Shown: positions 1 through 8,213, counted from the first letter of the stretch. The stretch is DNA of 64,000 bases from JAAYDS01 sp012729155 (GCA_036774405.1 DAIPBO010000009.1:40162-104161); one strand, 5' to 3'. A program made the numbers and translations. Notes: generated from the letters alone by a model not told the origin.

Positions 1-2
1 GG

Positions 3-380
3 CACTATGTCACTGACGATCTCTTGGCGTGGGTAGGCGATCTCAATGTTGCCCCTGAAGAACGCGACCTCCACGACCCCAAGGGGAACCGCAATCACGT
101 TGATTTTCACCCCGAGGTGCGCGAAGCCCATGCCCAGGCCATGGCCTGGGGACTCGTCGACGTCTTTCGCATGCATCACCCCGACGAGGACGGACAATAC
201 ACCTACTGGGATTACCGCGTGCGCAACGCCGTCGAGCGCAACGTGGGTTGGCGCATCGACCACATCATGGCGACGCCAGCTCTGGCCGAGCGCTCGCGCG
301 ATTGCTGGATTGATGTCGAGCCGCGTCGAGCAGAACGACCGTCAGACCACACTTTTCTGGTGGCCAGTTTTGAGCTCTAG
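3..380 (+). CDS. xth: Exodeoxyribonuclease III, 3' part (5' end outside window)
   Basis: This is the C-terminal part of an exonuclease III (EEP/AP-endonuclease family) enzyme, which repairs abasic sites and digests 3' ends of duplex DNA. The reading frame is already open at base 3 and runs to a TAG stop, so the start lies upstream of the window. The fragment has the GDLNVAP motif of the family, with catalytic Asp and Asn, near its beginning, and the terminal SDH motif whose His is catalytic, followed by a short beta strand ending FEL. An ATG-like TTG at 24 is internal to the GDLN strand and is not a real start. About 125 residues of a usual 250-270 are present. Confidence 0.9.
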   Translation, partial: HYVTDDLLAWVGDLNVAPEERDLHDPKGNRNHVDFHPEVREAHAQAMAWGLVDVFRMHHPDEDGQYTYWDYRVRNAVERNVGWRIDHIMATPALAERSRDCWIDVEPRRAERPSDHTFLVASFEL

Positions 381-400
381 AGACCGAACATTCATTCTGG

Positions 401-428
401 TTTACTTCTATGACGCTGGTGCTATAAT
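401..428 (+). promoter_or_regulatory. Sigma70-type promoter for the SH3-like protein gene
   Basis: TTTACT at 401-406 and TATAAT at 423-428 with a 16-base spacer. It lies just after the exonuclease gene and would give a leader of about 130 bases before the start at 563. Confidence 0.5.
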
Positions 429-478
429 GGTTGTACGCTCTTGTGCAGAGTCTTGTTGAGTGTGGTCAGTTGTTGTGA

Positions 479-501
479 TCACCTCACCATTGGTGAGGTG
501 A
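479..501 (+). other. Perfect 10-bp hairpin in the 5' leader
   Basis: TCACCTCACC (479-488) and GGTGAGGTGA (492-501) form a perfect stem with a 3-base loop. No T-run follows, so it is not a classical terminator. It sits between the promoter at 401-428 and the ribosome site at 553-557, so it could be an mRNA leader structure or an operator. Confidence 0.5.
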
Positions 502-562
502 GTTCGCCTGGAGAAGTGTGCTGGTCTGTGTCGGATTTGGTAGAGCATACATGGAGGCAAGC

Positions 563-1138
563 ATGAGAAGGCGCACAGTGTTGTTTGTGGTGGTGTTGGT
601 TTTGCTGGGGATCCTGGCCGTCCCCATGATGGTGTCGGCTGAGGAGGCCAAGGTGAACGCCCCAGTGGGGCTCAAGCTGCGCCTCGAGCCAGGTCTCGAT
701 GGGTTTGAGATGTTCACGCTCAAGCACCGCGAGCTGGTCTGGGTAGACCCTAACGAGCCTTCAGTATGGCTAGACCACATCCTCTGGTCCAAAGTCGAGA
801 CCGAGCGTGGCACGGGCTGGTGTGCAGCGGCCCATCTGGACAACTACCCTGGCTTTTGGAACGTCGATACGCCTGTCATGCCAGACTTGCCCGAGGGCTT
901 TTTCATGGTCAAGGCGCCTGCCGGGCTCAAGCTGCGCGAAGAGGCCGGGTACAGCGATGTCGCCTTCATCGTGCCCTATGGCACCGTGCTTGAGTCGCCT
1001 AACGGCAAAGTCGTGCCTGCCGATGGCATTTACTGGCGCGAGCTAAAGGTCGGGGGCGATCTGCTCTGGGGCTGGAACAAGTGGCTGGATGAGATTGGCC
1101 CTTCGAGCGCTGCGACTGAAGAGGCTGCGGTCGGCTGA
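563..1138 (+). CDS. Secreted protein with two SH3-like repeats
   Basis: This is a 191-residue exported protein of unknown role. The start at 563 was chosen over ATG 551 because GGAGG lies five bases before 563. The N-terminus has three Arg residues, then a hydrophobic stretch of about 18 residues and a VSA cleavage site, which make a classical signal peptide. The mature part has two related modules, each opening with VxAPxGLKLR and a short acidic turn (about residues 33-95 and 118-165). This resembles bacterial SH3 (SH3b-like) domains that often bind cell wall. It is monocistronic, with a strong terminator after it. No catalytic motif was seen. Confidence 0.7.
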   Translation: MRRRTVLFVVVLVLLGILAVPMMVSAEEAKVNAPVGLKLRLEPGLDGFEMFTLKHRELVWVDPNEPSVWLDHILWSKVETERGTGWCAAAHLDNYPGFWNVDTPVMPDLPEGFFMVKAPAGLKLREEAGYSDVAFIVPYGTVLESPNGKVVPADGIYWRELKVGGDLLWGWNKWLDEIGPSSAATEEAAVG

Positions 1139-1158
1139 TCGCTCCGGTGAATATCCAC

Positions 1159-1192
1159 AACGGGGCGGCCGTCAGGCCGCCCCGTTGCTTTT
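1159..1192 (+). terminator. Rho-independent terminator
   Basis: A 12-bp perfect GC-rich stem (1159-1170 with 1175-1186), 4-base loop GTCA, then GCTTTT. It ends the SH3-like protein transcript. Confidence 0.9.
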
Positions 1193-1240
1193 ACTGACGT
1201 CCACTCCATAGTCGCAGAATACGTGAAGCGCGGAGGCAGC

Positions 1241-2005
1241 ATGGGCATACTCGATCGTTTTTCACTCAAGGGGCGCGTTGCACTGGTCACTGGCGGTGGC
1301 CAGGGCATTGGCCAGGCATATGCCTTGGCTCTGGCTGAGGCAGGGGCAGATGTAGCCATTGTTGACCTGAACCCCGAGACAGCTGGGACAGTGGCTGGTG
1401 AGGTCCAGCGGTTTGGCCGACGCTCGTTAGCCGTAGTGGCAGATGTGAGCGATGCCGCGCAGGTGAGCGAGATGGTGACTCGCGTGGTCGACGGGTTGGG
1501 CAGGCTCGATATCGGCGTTAACAATGCCGGTGTGCGTTGCTGGGCGGCCGCTGAAGAGATGACGCCGACGGAGTGGGATGATCTGATGGCCGTCAATCTC
1601 AAGGCGGTCTTTCTCTGTTGTCAGGCCGAGGCCCGCGTCATGCTGGCACAGGGGTATGGCAAGATTATCAACACAGCGTCGATGTCGGCGCACATCGTCA
1701 ATCGCCCACAGAAGCAGGTGGGCTACAACACGTCCAAGGCGGGCGTGGTGCACCTGACGCGCTCTCTCGCAGCAGAGTGGGCCGACCGCGGCGTGCGTGT
1801 CAACAGCATCAGCCCTGGCTACACTGAAACGCCTCTTGTGGCCAGTGTCGCGCATCTGATCCCGGGGTGGCTCAAAGACGTGCCGTTGGGCCGTATGGGG
1901 CAGGTGAGTGATCTGCAGGGGGCGGTGGTCTATCTGGCCTCACAGGCATCGGACTATGTCACCGGGCATGACCTTGTCGTCGATGGCGGCTACACCTGCT
2001 GGTGA
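1241..2005 (+). CDS. Short-chain dehydrogenase/reductase (classical SDR)
   Basis: A 254-residue NAD(P)-dependent oxidoreductase of the classical SDR family; the substrate cannot be read from sequence. The cofactor motif TGGGQGIG is at residues 17-24, NNAG at 94-97, a catalytic Ser at 147 or 149, and the YxxxK pair at Tyr162/Lys166. An Asp after the second beta strand (VDLN, about 42-45) favours NAD(H). The C-terminus ends in the usual VDGGYTCW strand, similar to polyol or 3-oxoacyl-ACP reductase-like SDRs. ATG 1241 is chosen because GGAGG lies just upstream; GTG 1223 is in frame but has no ribosome site. No pathway neighbour helps assign the substrate. Confidence 0.85.
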   Translation: MGILDRFSLKGRVALVTGGGQGIGQAYALALAEAGADVAIVDLNPETAGTVAGEVQRFGRRSLAVVADVSDAAQVSEMVTRVVDGLGRLDIGVNNAGVRCWAAAEEMTPTEWDDLMAVNLKAVFLCCQAEARVMLAQGYGKIINTASMSAHIVNRPQKQVGYNTSKAGVVHLTRSLAAEWADRGVRVNSISPGYTETPLVASVAHLIPGWLKDVPLGRMGQVSDLQGAVVYLASQASDYVTGHDLVVDGGYTCW

Positions 2006-2024
2006 GGTTCGCCACCAAAGCGAA

Positions 2025-2048
2025 GGGCCCGCTCGATCGAGCGGGCCC
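2025..2048. terminator. Bidirectional terminator between convergent genes
   Basis: GGGCCCGCTCGA followed by its exact complement, a 24-base palindrome, then a T-rich stretch (CCGTTGTTGTCT). It separates the plus-strand SDR gene from the minus-strand TSUP gene. Confidence 0.8.
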
Positions 2049-2074
2049 CGTTGTTGTCTGCTATCAAGTGGTGT

Positions 2075-2854
2075 TCAGGCCGAGAACCAGGGGATGATGC
2101 CCAAATAGCGGACGATCAGGACCACCAACATCACGCCAAGCACGACCTTGACGAGCTTTTCACCGCCCTTGACGGCGGCATGGCTGCCGATCCAGGCACC
2201 AGAGCCATTGCCAATGGCCAGGAAAAGCCCGTAAAGCCAGTTCACCTGGCCGCCGAGCGCGAATATGAGCAGCGCTACGGCCGTGGTAGCACCGATGATG
2301 AAAACCTTGTGCATGTTGGTCTTGACGAGATCCAGACCGGTGGTGAGAACAAGCGCTGCGATGATGTAAAAGCCCACACCAGCTTGGACGATTCCCGAGT
2401 AGAAGCCGATTGCCAACAGGGCCACAACAGCGATGGCGATGCGCGTTGGCGTCATCTCGATCTCACGCTTGTTCTTTAGCCAGCGCTGCGGGTTGACGAC
2501 CAGCACCACCAGCATGGCCACCATGGCGAATACGAGCAACTTGTTAAAGAAGCTAGGATCGAGCTGGACGCCTGCCAACGCCCCCGCCACCGAGCCGATC
2601 ACAGCGGGCACAGATAGCATCAGACTCATCTTGACGTCGGACATGCCGCCTTTGCGAAAGCCTGCGACTGCCGAGACGTTCTGAACCAGGACCGCCACGC
2701 GATTGGTGCCGTTCGCCATAGAGATCGGCAGGCCAGCCAACTCGAGCGCAGCAAGGGTCAAGAACGAACCGCCGCCGGCCAACGTGTTGATAAATCCTGC
2801 CAGCGTTCCGGCTACAATGATGATGGCCGCAGTGAGGACGTTGAGCTCGCCCAT
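2075..2854 (-). CDS. TSUP family (TauE/SafE) membrane transporter
   Basis: A 259-residue integral membrane protein of the TauE/SafE (TSUP, formerly DUF81) family. Family members export sulfite, sulfoacetate or related organic anions; the substrate here is unknown. The N-terminal half has the typical helix-turn with GFINTLAGGGSF and later NGTNR, and the second half repeats the pattern with NMHKVF. About eight hydrophobic segments are visible. ATG 2854 is preceded on the minus strand by GGGGGA. It is transcribed alone from a promoter at 2896-2923, divergent from apt. Confidence 0.85.
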   Translation of the reverse strand: MGELNVLTAAIIIVAGTLAGFINTLAGGGSFLTLAALELAGLPISMANGTNRVAVLVQNVSAVAGFRKGGMSDVKMSLMLSVPAVIGSVAGALAGVQLDPSFFNKLLVFAMVAMLVVLVVNPQRWLKNKREIEMTPTRIAIAVVALLAIGFYSGIVQAGVGFYIIAALVLTTGLDLVKTNMHKVFIIGATTAVALLIFALGGQVNWLYGLFLAIGNGSGAWIGSHAAVKGGEKLVKVVLGVMLVVLIVRYLGIIPWFSA

Positions 2855-2895
2855 CGGTCAGTCTCCCCCTGTATCGTAATGCCAGACGAGCCTTC

Positions 2896-2923
2896 ATTAT
2901 AGTGCACCACTGCACAGCTGCAA
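2896..2923 (-). promoter_or_regulatory. Promoter for the TSUP transporter gene
   Basis: On the minus strand, TTGCAG (2923-2918), a 16-base spacer and TATAAT (2901-2896), about 42 bases upstream of the ATG. Confidence 0.6.
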
Positions 2924-2967
2924 CCTGCCCCGACCGACTCATCGCCCTTCATGACGGTCGACATGTG

Positions 2968-2996
2968 TTGACAGTTAGCCTGGTAGATGATAGAAT
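2968..2996 (+). promoter_or_regulatory. Promoter of the apt operon
   Basis: TTGACA (2968-2973), exact 17-base spacer, TAGAAT (2991-2996). It lies 80 bases before the apt ATG. Confidence 0.75.
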
Positions 2997-3075
2997 CACT
3001 GAAAATGAGAGGGGCGGAGACGCCCATTCATCTGGGCTGCACGGCAGCCTTTTGGCTTTGTGGAGGCCTCCAAGG

Positions 3076-3588
3076 ATGGATCTTGCCGCCATCATCAGAG
3101 ATATCCCCGATTTTCCCGTCAAGGGAATCCTCTTTAAAGACATCACCCCGCTGCTGCGCGAGCCCGAAGCATTTGGACAGGCCGTCAGGCAGTTGGCAGA
3201 ACGGTTCCGCGATGCGCATATCGACCAGGTTCTGGCGATAGAGTCTCGTGGGTTCATCTTTGGCGCTCCCCTGGCGCTCGAGCTTGGCGCTGGGTTTGTG
3301 CCCGTTCGCAAGCCGGGCAAACTGCCTGATGAAACGATTGCTGTCGAGTACACTCTCGAGTATGGCACCAACCGGCTCGAGATCCACACAGATGCCATCC
3401 ATGCTGGCGAGCGCGTGCTGGTGGTGGACGACCTGCTAGCCACAGGCGGGTCGGCCAAGGCGGCCATACAGCTGGTAGAGAGGCTGGGGGGAGAGGTCGT
3501 TGCTGCGACCTTTGTCATCGAACTAGAGTCACTGGGCGGTGCCGAGAGGCTCGCAGGCTACCCGGTGTACTCGCTCATCAAGTTCTGA
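3076..3588 (+). CDS. apt: Adenine phosphoribosyltransferase
   Basis: A cytoplasmic purine salvage enzyme that makes AMP from adenine and PRPP. The start ATG 3076 gives 170 residues, the normal Apt length, and GGAGG lies nine bases upstream. The N-terminus has the family pattern IPDFPVKGILFKDITPLL, the middle has the ESRGF motif, and the PRPP-binding loop is VLVVDDLLATGGSAKAA near residues 116-132. The C-terminus ends YSLIKF. The next gene (DksA/TraR-like) follows after 14 bases, so the two are co-transcribed. The mtaP gene at 41.6 kb would make adenine for this enzyme. Confidence 0.95.
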   Translation: MDLAAIIRDIPDFPVKGILFKDITPLLREPEAFGQAVRQLAERFRDAHIDQVLAIESRGFIFGAPLALELGAGFVPVRKPGKLPDETIAVEYTLEYGTNRLEIHTDAIHAGERVLVVDDLLATGGSAKAAIQLVERLGGEVVAATFVIELESLGGAERLAGYPVYSLIKF

Positions 3589-3602
3589 TCGAGGACACTG
3601 AC

Positions 3603-4031
3603 ATGAACGCTGAACATCCGCATGCTGAGCGTCTTCGTAATGAAAGAGAGAACGCGGTCCGCGAGATTGCGCGGCTTGAGGAGCAACTCAAGGAGGAGAT
3701 CGAGCCGGCTTCGGCCACTGATGACGATTCGGCCGATGCTGCCGCTGACATCTATGAGCGGGGCAAGATCATCTCTCTGATCGCGAACCTCGAGAACAAG
3801 ATCCACTCGTTGGATCGTGCGCTCGAGCTGGTGGCCGACGGCAGCTATGGCATTTGCGAAAAATGCGGCGAAGCGATTCCACTCGAGCGGTTACAGATCA
3901 TGCCTGAGACAACGCTGTGCGTGCGCTGTGCCAGCGAGCGCGAGCGAGGCCTACGGCGGTATGCCAGTTCTCGCCGCCGCCGTGATGCCGATCTCCCTGA
4001 TGACGAGGAAGAAGACGAGGTCGACGACTGA
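3603..4031 (+). CDS. DksA/TraR family C4 zinc-finger protein
   Basis: A 142-residue protein with an N-terminal charged coiled coil (about residues 5-75, rich in Glu, Arg and Leu), followed by a C4 zinc finger CEKCG...CVRC near residues 86-107. The C-terminal tail is very basic and then strongly acidic. This is the layout of DksA/TraR and YteA-like proteins, which enter the secondary channel of RNA polymerase and tune transcription, often with ppGpp. The acidic DxxDxA tip of true DksA is not clear, so a general DksA-like role is inferred. It is co-transcribed with apt. Confidence 0.8.
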   Translation: MNAEHPHAERLRNERENAVREIARLEEQLKEEIEPASATDDDSADAAADIYERGKIISLIANLENKIHSLDRALELVADGSYGICEKCGEAIPLERLQIMPETTLCVRCASERERGLRRYASSRRRRDADLPDDEEEDEVDD

Positions 4032-4066
4032 GCCTACGACACCGGCCCTGACGCCGCTCGCCGCCT

Positions 4067-4096
4067 TTGACAAACATTCAGCGTTCGGCCTATTAT
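4067..4096 (+). promoter_or_regulatory. Promoter of the 2-oxoacid:ferredoxin oxidoreductase operon
   Basis: TTGACA (4067-4072), 18-base spacer, TATTAT (4091-4096). The leader to the first start at 4244 is about 140 bases and holds no gene that I can support. Confidence 0.65.
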
Positions 4097-4243
4097 ATGC
4101 CGGTTTGGCAAGTGATGGGTGCGAACGCTGTTGTTGTGTGTGCCTGTGGCCAACTGGCAGGGCCGCTGTGCGACACTGCGCTGTTGCCCAACTGGGGCGC
4201 CGCACGGGCCCTTGCTGACAAGACATACGAGGAGGTATCATCG

Positions 4244-4816
4244 ATGAGCCAGATGATGGAGATCCGCTGGCACGGACGCGCGGGTCAAGGGGTGGTGACA
4301 GCTGGCGAGCTCCTGGCCGAGGCTTCGCTAGAGCAGGGCAACTACTTTCAGGCCTTCCCCGAATATGGTTCAGAGCGTATGGGCGCTCCGATCAAGTCGT
4401 ACAATCGCATCAGCGATGAGCCGGTAGAGGTGCACTCGCCGGTGCTCGAGCCAGATATGGTCATCATCGTGAACCCGAACTTGATCGGGGTGGTGGATCT
4501 GACCGAGGGGCTCAAGTCGGATGGCTATATCCTCATGAACACGCCACAAACGCCGGCCGAGATTCGCCAAAGACTCGGCTATAGCACGGGCCAGGTCTGG
4601 TGTGTCGACGCTTCTCGGATCGCTATGGAAGAGTTCAAGCGGGATATCCCCAGCACGATGATGATCGGCGTCGTCTGTCGTGCCACAGGCATCGTCAACC
4701 TCGATACCGTAGTACATCTGACCCGCGAGCGCCTGGGTGGCAAACTGCGTCCTGAGGTGGTCGAGGCCAACGTGCGTACTCTGCAACGCGCCTACGATGA
4801 GGCAGTGCAGGGCTAG
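4244..4816 (+). CDS. porG: 2-oxoacid:ferredoxin oxidoreductase gamma subunit (probably pyruvate)
   Basis: The gamma subunit of a four-subunit pyruvate or 2-ketoisovalerate:ferredoxin oxidoreductase, which oxidises 2-oxoacids with CoA and reduces ferredoxin. It has 190 residues, usual for separate gamma chains. The N-terminal signature WHGRAGQGVVTAGELLAEA and the FPEYGSERMGAP motif are characteristic. ATG 4244 is preceded by GAGGAGGT at 4229-4236. It is the first gene of the operon gamma-delta-alpha-beta. Substrate preference among 2-oxoacids cannot be fixed from sequence alone. Confidence 0.9.
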   Translation: MSQMMEIRWHGRAGQGVVTAGELLAEASLEQGNYFQAFPEYGSERMGAPIKSYNRISDEPVEVHSPVLEPDMVIIVNPNLIGVVDLTEGLKSDGYILMNTPQTPAEIRQRLGYSTGQVWCVDASRIAMEEFKRDIPSTMMIGVVCRATGIVNLDTVVHLTRERLGGKLRPEVVEANVRTLQRAYDEAVQG

Positions 4817-4826
4817 GTTTGATCGG

Positions 4827-4856
4827 CTCGCTAAAGCCGCTGCGCGGCCTAGCGAG
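4827..4856 (+). other. Intercistronic hairpin between gamma and delta subunit genes
   Basis: CTCGCTA (4827-4833) pairs with TAGCGAG (4850-4856), and inside it GCCGC (4836-4840) pairs with GCGGC (4844-4848), loop TGC. No T-run follows. It may stabilise or process the mRNA. Confidence 0.55.
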
Positions 4857-4894
4857 GTTCTCATATGGCTCTTAGTCCGATAGTGGAGGTTATC

Positions 4895-5239
4895 ATGGCC
4901 GAAAAGCAGGCTCCGCGCCTTGATCTGCCCTGGCGTGACGCGAGGCCGGGCGGCGTCGTCGTCGAGACCGGCAACTCTGAGACATACATCACCGGCACTT
5001 GGCGCACTATGCGCCCCGTACGTGATATGGACCAGTGCACACAGTGCCTGATCTGCTGGATCATGTGCCCTGACTCGGCAATCACTGTCGAGGATGGCAA
5101 AGTGGCTGCGTTTGACTATGCACACTGCAAGGGTTGCGGTATCTGCGCTGAACAGTGCCCTGTTAATATCAAGCAGCCTCACAGCGTCACCGGGAATCTG
5201 GGCAAAGTGATCCAGATGGTGCCCGAAGGCGACGAGTAG
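4895..5239 (+). CDS. porD: 2-oxoacid:ferredoxin oxidoreductase delta subunit (2x[4Fe-4S])
   Basis: A 114-residue ferredoxin-like subunit that carries electrons from the TPP site of the beta subunit to external ferredoxin. It has two cluster motifs: CTQCLICWIMCP near residues 48-59, and CKGCGICAEQCP near 78-89. ATG 4895 is preferred to ATG 4865 because GGAGGT lies five bases upstream. The length and the N-terminal GxVVETGNSETYITGTWR segment match PorD. It lies in the operon between gamma and alpha. Confidence 0.92.
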   Translation: MAEKQAPRLDLPWRDARPGGVVVETGNSETYITGTWRTMRPVRDMDQCTQCLICWIMCPDSAITVEDGKVAAFDYAHCKGCGICAEQCPVNIKQPHSVTGNLGKVIQMVPEGDE

Positions 5240-5266
5240 GCACGACGACTGAGGAGGTAATATCAC

Positions 5267-6460
5267 ATGGTTACCAGCAAATACATGCCGCTAGACGGCG
5301 CGAATGCTGTCTCGCAGGCAATGCGCCAGATCAACCCCAATGTCGTCGCCGCCTATCCCATTACTCCCCAGACTGCCGTGGTGCAGAATTTCTCCGAGTA
5401 CGTGGCTGACGGCATCGTCGACACAGAATTTGTGCCCGTTGAGAGCGAGCACGCGGCTATGAGCGCCTGCATTGGCGCCTCGGCAGCTGGTGCGCGGGTG
5501 ATGACGGCGACGGCCGCCAACGGCCTTGCGCTGATGTGGGAGATGCTCTACATCGCAGCTGGCATGCGTCTGCCCATTGTGCTCACAGTGGTCAACCGCG
5601 CCCTGTCGAGCCCGCTGAACATCCACTGCGATCACTCTGACAGCATGGGCGCTCGCGATGCCGGTTGGCTTCACTTTTATGCAGAGACTGGTCAAGAGGC
5701 CTACGACAACACCATCAAGGCCATCAAGATCGCCGAGCATGCCGATGTGTTGCTGCCCGTCATGAGCTGCCAGGATGGGTTCATCACCGGGCATGGCGTC
5801 GAACGCGTAGGGTTGCTGCCAGACGAGGCCGTCAAGGAATTCGTCGGTGGGTATGACCCCAAGTACGCTCTGCTAGACACAGATCATCCTGTTACGATGG
5901 GGGCCTGGGACTTTACAGACTATTACTTTGAGCACAAGCGCCAGCAGAGTGAGGTCCTCAATAGCTGTCTGCCCATCGTCGAGGCAGTGAGCAAAGAGTA
6001 TGAGCAGCTCTCGGGTCGCGATCAGGCCATCTTGGACTGCTACGGCATGGATGATGCCGATGTGGCCATCGTGGTGCTCAGCTCACAGGCCGGCACCACT
6101 CGTTCGGTGGTGCGCGAGTTGCGGGCTAAGGGCGTCAAAGCTGGCGTGGTCAAGCCGCGCTTGTTCCGCCCCTTCCCCGCGACGCAGCTGGTGGATGCCA
6201 TCAAGAACTGTAAGGCTGTGGCCGTGATGGATCGCGCAATCTCGTTTGGCGCCATGGGCGGGTGTGGCCCCTTGTTCCTCGACCTGACATCGGCGCTCTT
6301 CAACCTGGGCGTGCAGCTCCCGGTGGTCAACTATATCTATGGCCTCGGCGGGCGCGATACGATGCCCTCTGACATCGCATCGGCCTTTGCCGACTTGCAG
6401 GAGATTGCAGCGACAGGTACCCGCGGCGAGCTCGTCCGATACCTGGGTCTGCGTGACTAG
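5267..6460 (+). CDS. porA: 2-oxoacid:ferredoxin oxidoreductase alpha subunit
   Basis: A 397-residue alpha chain with the pyrimidine-binding transketolase-like domain. The N-terminal AYPITPQT motif, the ESEHAAMS segment and the NRALSSPLNIHCDHSD segment are typical of pyruvate:ferredoxin oxidoreductase alpha subunits. The C-terminal part is the transketolase C-like domain, with the RAISFGAMGGCG motif. The start ATG 5267 has GAGGAGGT nine bases upstream. It is 27 bases after the delta gene. Confidence 0.93.
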   Translation: MVTSKYMPLDGANAVSQAMRQINPNVVAAYPITPQTAVVQNFSEYVADGIVDTEFVPVESEHAAMSACIGASAAGARVMTATAANGLALMWEMLYIAAGMRLPIVLTVVNRALSSPLNIHCDHSDSMGARDAGWLHFYAETGQEAYDNTIKAIKIAEHADVLLPVMSCQDGFITGHGVERVGLLPDEAVKEFVGGYDPKYALLDTDHPVTMGAWDFTDYYFEHKRQQSEVLNSCLPIVEAVSKEYEQLSGRDQAILDCYGMDDADVAIVVLSSQAGTTRSVVRELRAKGVKAGVVKPRLFRPFPATQLVDAIKNCKAVAVMDRAISFGAMGGCGPLFLDLTSALFNLGVQLPVVNYIYGLGGRDTMPSDIASAFADLQEIAATGTRGELVRYLGLRD

Positions 6461-6511
6461 CTTGGCCAGGTCCTTGCTGGTTGCGCACCCTATTGCTAAG
6501 GAGTGACCGAC

Positions 6512-7459
6512 ATGGCAGAACGCATCCGCATCAACTTGCGTGAGATCATCAAGCCGGAAGAACGGCTGGCTCCGGGTCACCGCCTGTGCGCCGGCTGTGC
6601 AGAACCGACGGTCGTGCGCCAGATCATGCACGCCATCGATGAGCCGGTGGTCGTGGCCACTGCGACCGGCTGTCTTGAGGTATCAACCACAGTATATCCT
6701 TACACGTCTTGGAACGTGCCCTGGATACACAGTGCCTTTGAGAACGCGTCAACCACCATTGCCGGCGTGGAGGCTGCCTACAAGGCGCTCAAGCGCACGG
6801 GCAAGATCCCAGCCGATCAGGACATCAAGTTCCTGGCCTTTGGGGGCGATGGTGCCAGCTATGACATCGGCTTTCAGTTTATCTCTGGCGTTCTAGAGCG
6901 TGGGCACAAGGTTGTTTACATCTGCCTCAACAACGAGGCATATATGAACACAGGTATTCAGCGCTCGAGCGCCACGCCGCTGGGAGCCCACACCACCACA
7001 TCGCCCGCCGGCGAGGTGATTCAGGGCAAGACTCAGTGGCGCAAGCCCTTTACGCGCATCATGGCCGCTCACGATATCCCTTACGTGGCTCAGGCCTCGC
7101 CCCACAACTATCGCGATCTGATGACCAAGGTAAAAAAGGCCGTCGCGGCCGATGGCCCAGCGGTACTGAACGTTCTTGCGCCGTGCCCGCGCGGCTGGCG
7201 CCACGAGAGCGACCAAACCATGGCCATCGCCAAGTTGGCCGCCGATACCTGCTATTGGCCGCTGTACGAGATCGAAGATGGCTACAAGGTGACTGTCAAC
7301 TACAAGCCGCGCGAAAAGCGCCCGGTAGCAGACTGGCTGCGTGCTCAGGGCCGCTTCCGTCACCTGTTCCGCCCCGCTAATGCCGGCTTGCTCGAAGAGA
7401 TTCAGAGCCGTGTCGACTTTGAGTGGGAGCGCCTGCTCAAAGACGAGGCCAACTCGTAG
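6512..7459 (+). CDS. porB: 2-oxoacid:ferredoxin oxidoreductase beta subunit
   Basis: A 315-residue beta chain that binds thiamine pyrophosphate and a [4Fe-4S] cluster. The N-terminal CAGCAEP motif supplies cluster cysteines. The TPP/Mg motif starts at GGDGASYDIG and ends with NNEAYMNTG, as in PorB. The segment PCPRGWRHE matches the family. ATG 6512 is used because AAGGAG lies eight bases upstream; GTG 6503 lies inside that ribosome site. It is the last gene of the operon, with a terminator 19 bases later. Confidence 0.93.
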   Translation: MAERIRINLREIIKPEERLAPGHRLCAGCAEPTVVRQIMHAIDEPVVVATATGCLEVSTTVYPYTSWNVPWIHSAFENASTTIAGVEAAYKALKRTGKIPADQDIKFLAFGGDGASYDIGFQFISGVLERGHKVVYICLNNEAYMNTGIQRSSATPLGAHTTTSPAGEVIQGKTQWRKPFTRIMAAHDIPYVAQASPHNYRDLMTKVKKAVAADGPAVLNVLAPCPRGWRHESDQTMAIAKLAADTCYWPLYEIEDGYKVTVNYKPREKRPVADWLRAQGRFRHLFRPANAGLLEEIQSRVDFEWERLLKDEANS

Positions 7460-7477
7460 GCAGGAGTGCACAGACAA

Positions 7478-7513
7478 GAGGGTAGCCCTAGAGAGCAAGG
7501 CTACCCTCTTTTT
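7478..7513 (+). terminator. Terminator of the por operon
   Basis: GAGGGTAGCC (7478-7487) pairs with GGCTACCCTC (7499-7508), loop of 11 bases, followed by TTTTTG. Confidence 0.9.
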
Positions 7514-7536
7514 GTAACAGAGGAGCGCACCAGAGT

Positions 7537-8199
7537 ATGGTCATTCCACCTAATGTTCACATATCGCAGCATCCTTTGGTGCTGCACAAACTCACGCTGA
7601 TGCGGAGCGTAACCACCGAACCGAAAAAGTTCCGCGAGCTGATCCGCGAGGTGTCTACGCTGCTGGGCTATGAGGCCACGCTTGACCTGCGCCTGTGTGA
7701 TGCCGATGTGCAAACCCCTCTTGCGCGCATGACGGGCTGGCAGCTGCAGGACAAGATCGGCCTGGTGCCCATCTTGAGGTCGGGGCTAGGGATGGTGGAT
7801 GGCATCTGGGAGATGATGCCTGGCGCCGAGGTTTGGCATATCGGGCTCTATCGTGATCACGAGACGCTGCAGCCGGTGCAGTACTATAACAAGTTGCCAG
7901 TGATCCCCACGGTGCAGGTGTGCCTGTTGCTTGACCCGATGTTGGCCACCGGCGGTTCTGCGGTGGCTACCTGTCAGATACTCAAAGACTGGGGCGCCAA
8001 GCGCATCAAGTTCGTGGGCATCATCGCCGCGCCCGAGGGCATCCTGCGTCTCTCTGAGGCGCACCCCGATGTGGATATCCACGTTGCTGCCATCGACGAT
8101 CACCTGACGCCCGTCCCCAGCAAGCCCGGAGACCCGCCAGAGGGCTATATCGTGCCGGGACTGGGCGACGCAGGTGATCGTCAGTTCGGCACTGCCTGA
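7537..8199 (+). CDS. upp: Uracil phosphoribosyltransferase
   Basis: A cytoplasmic pyrimidine salvage enzyme that makes UMP from uracil and PRPP. It has 220 residues, slightly above the usual 208-210 because of an extra N-terminal MVIPP. The PRPP loop LLLDPMLATGGSA is clear, and the C-terminus PGLGDAGDRQFGT is the hallmark uracil-binding end of the family. The start ATG 7537 follows GAGGAG at a rather long distance of 12 bases. It sits between the por terminator and the MraY-like gene, which begins 14 bases later. Confidence 0.95.
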   Translation: MVIPPNVHISQHPLVLHKLTLMRSVTTEPKKFRELIREVSTLLGYEATLDLRLCDADVQTPLARMTGWQLQDKIGLVPILRSGLGMVDGIWEMMPGAEVWHIGLYRDHETLQPVQYYNKLPVIPTVQVCLLLDPMLATGGSAVATCQILKDWGAKRIKFVGIIAAPEGILRLSEAHPDVDIHVAAIDDHLTPVPSKPGDPPEGYIVPGLGDAGDRQFGTA

Positions 8200-8213
8200 T
8201 GTGAGGTGACGCA

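Noticed and set aside
4067..4243. Start of the gamma subunit further upstream (59 codons)
   Set aside because: This region holds the promoter and leader, and the GAGGAGGT site fixes ATG 4244.
4370..5266. Long minus-strand open frame under the ferredoxin oxidoreductase gamma and delta genes
   Set aside because: The opposite strand has two clear conserved subunits in their normal order.
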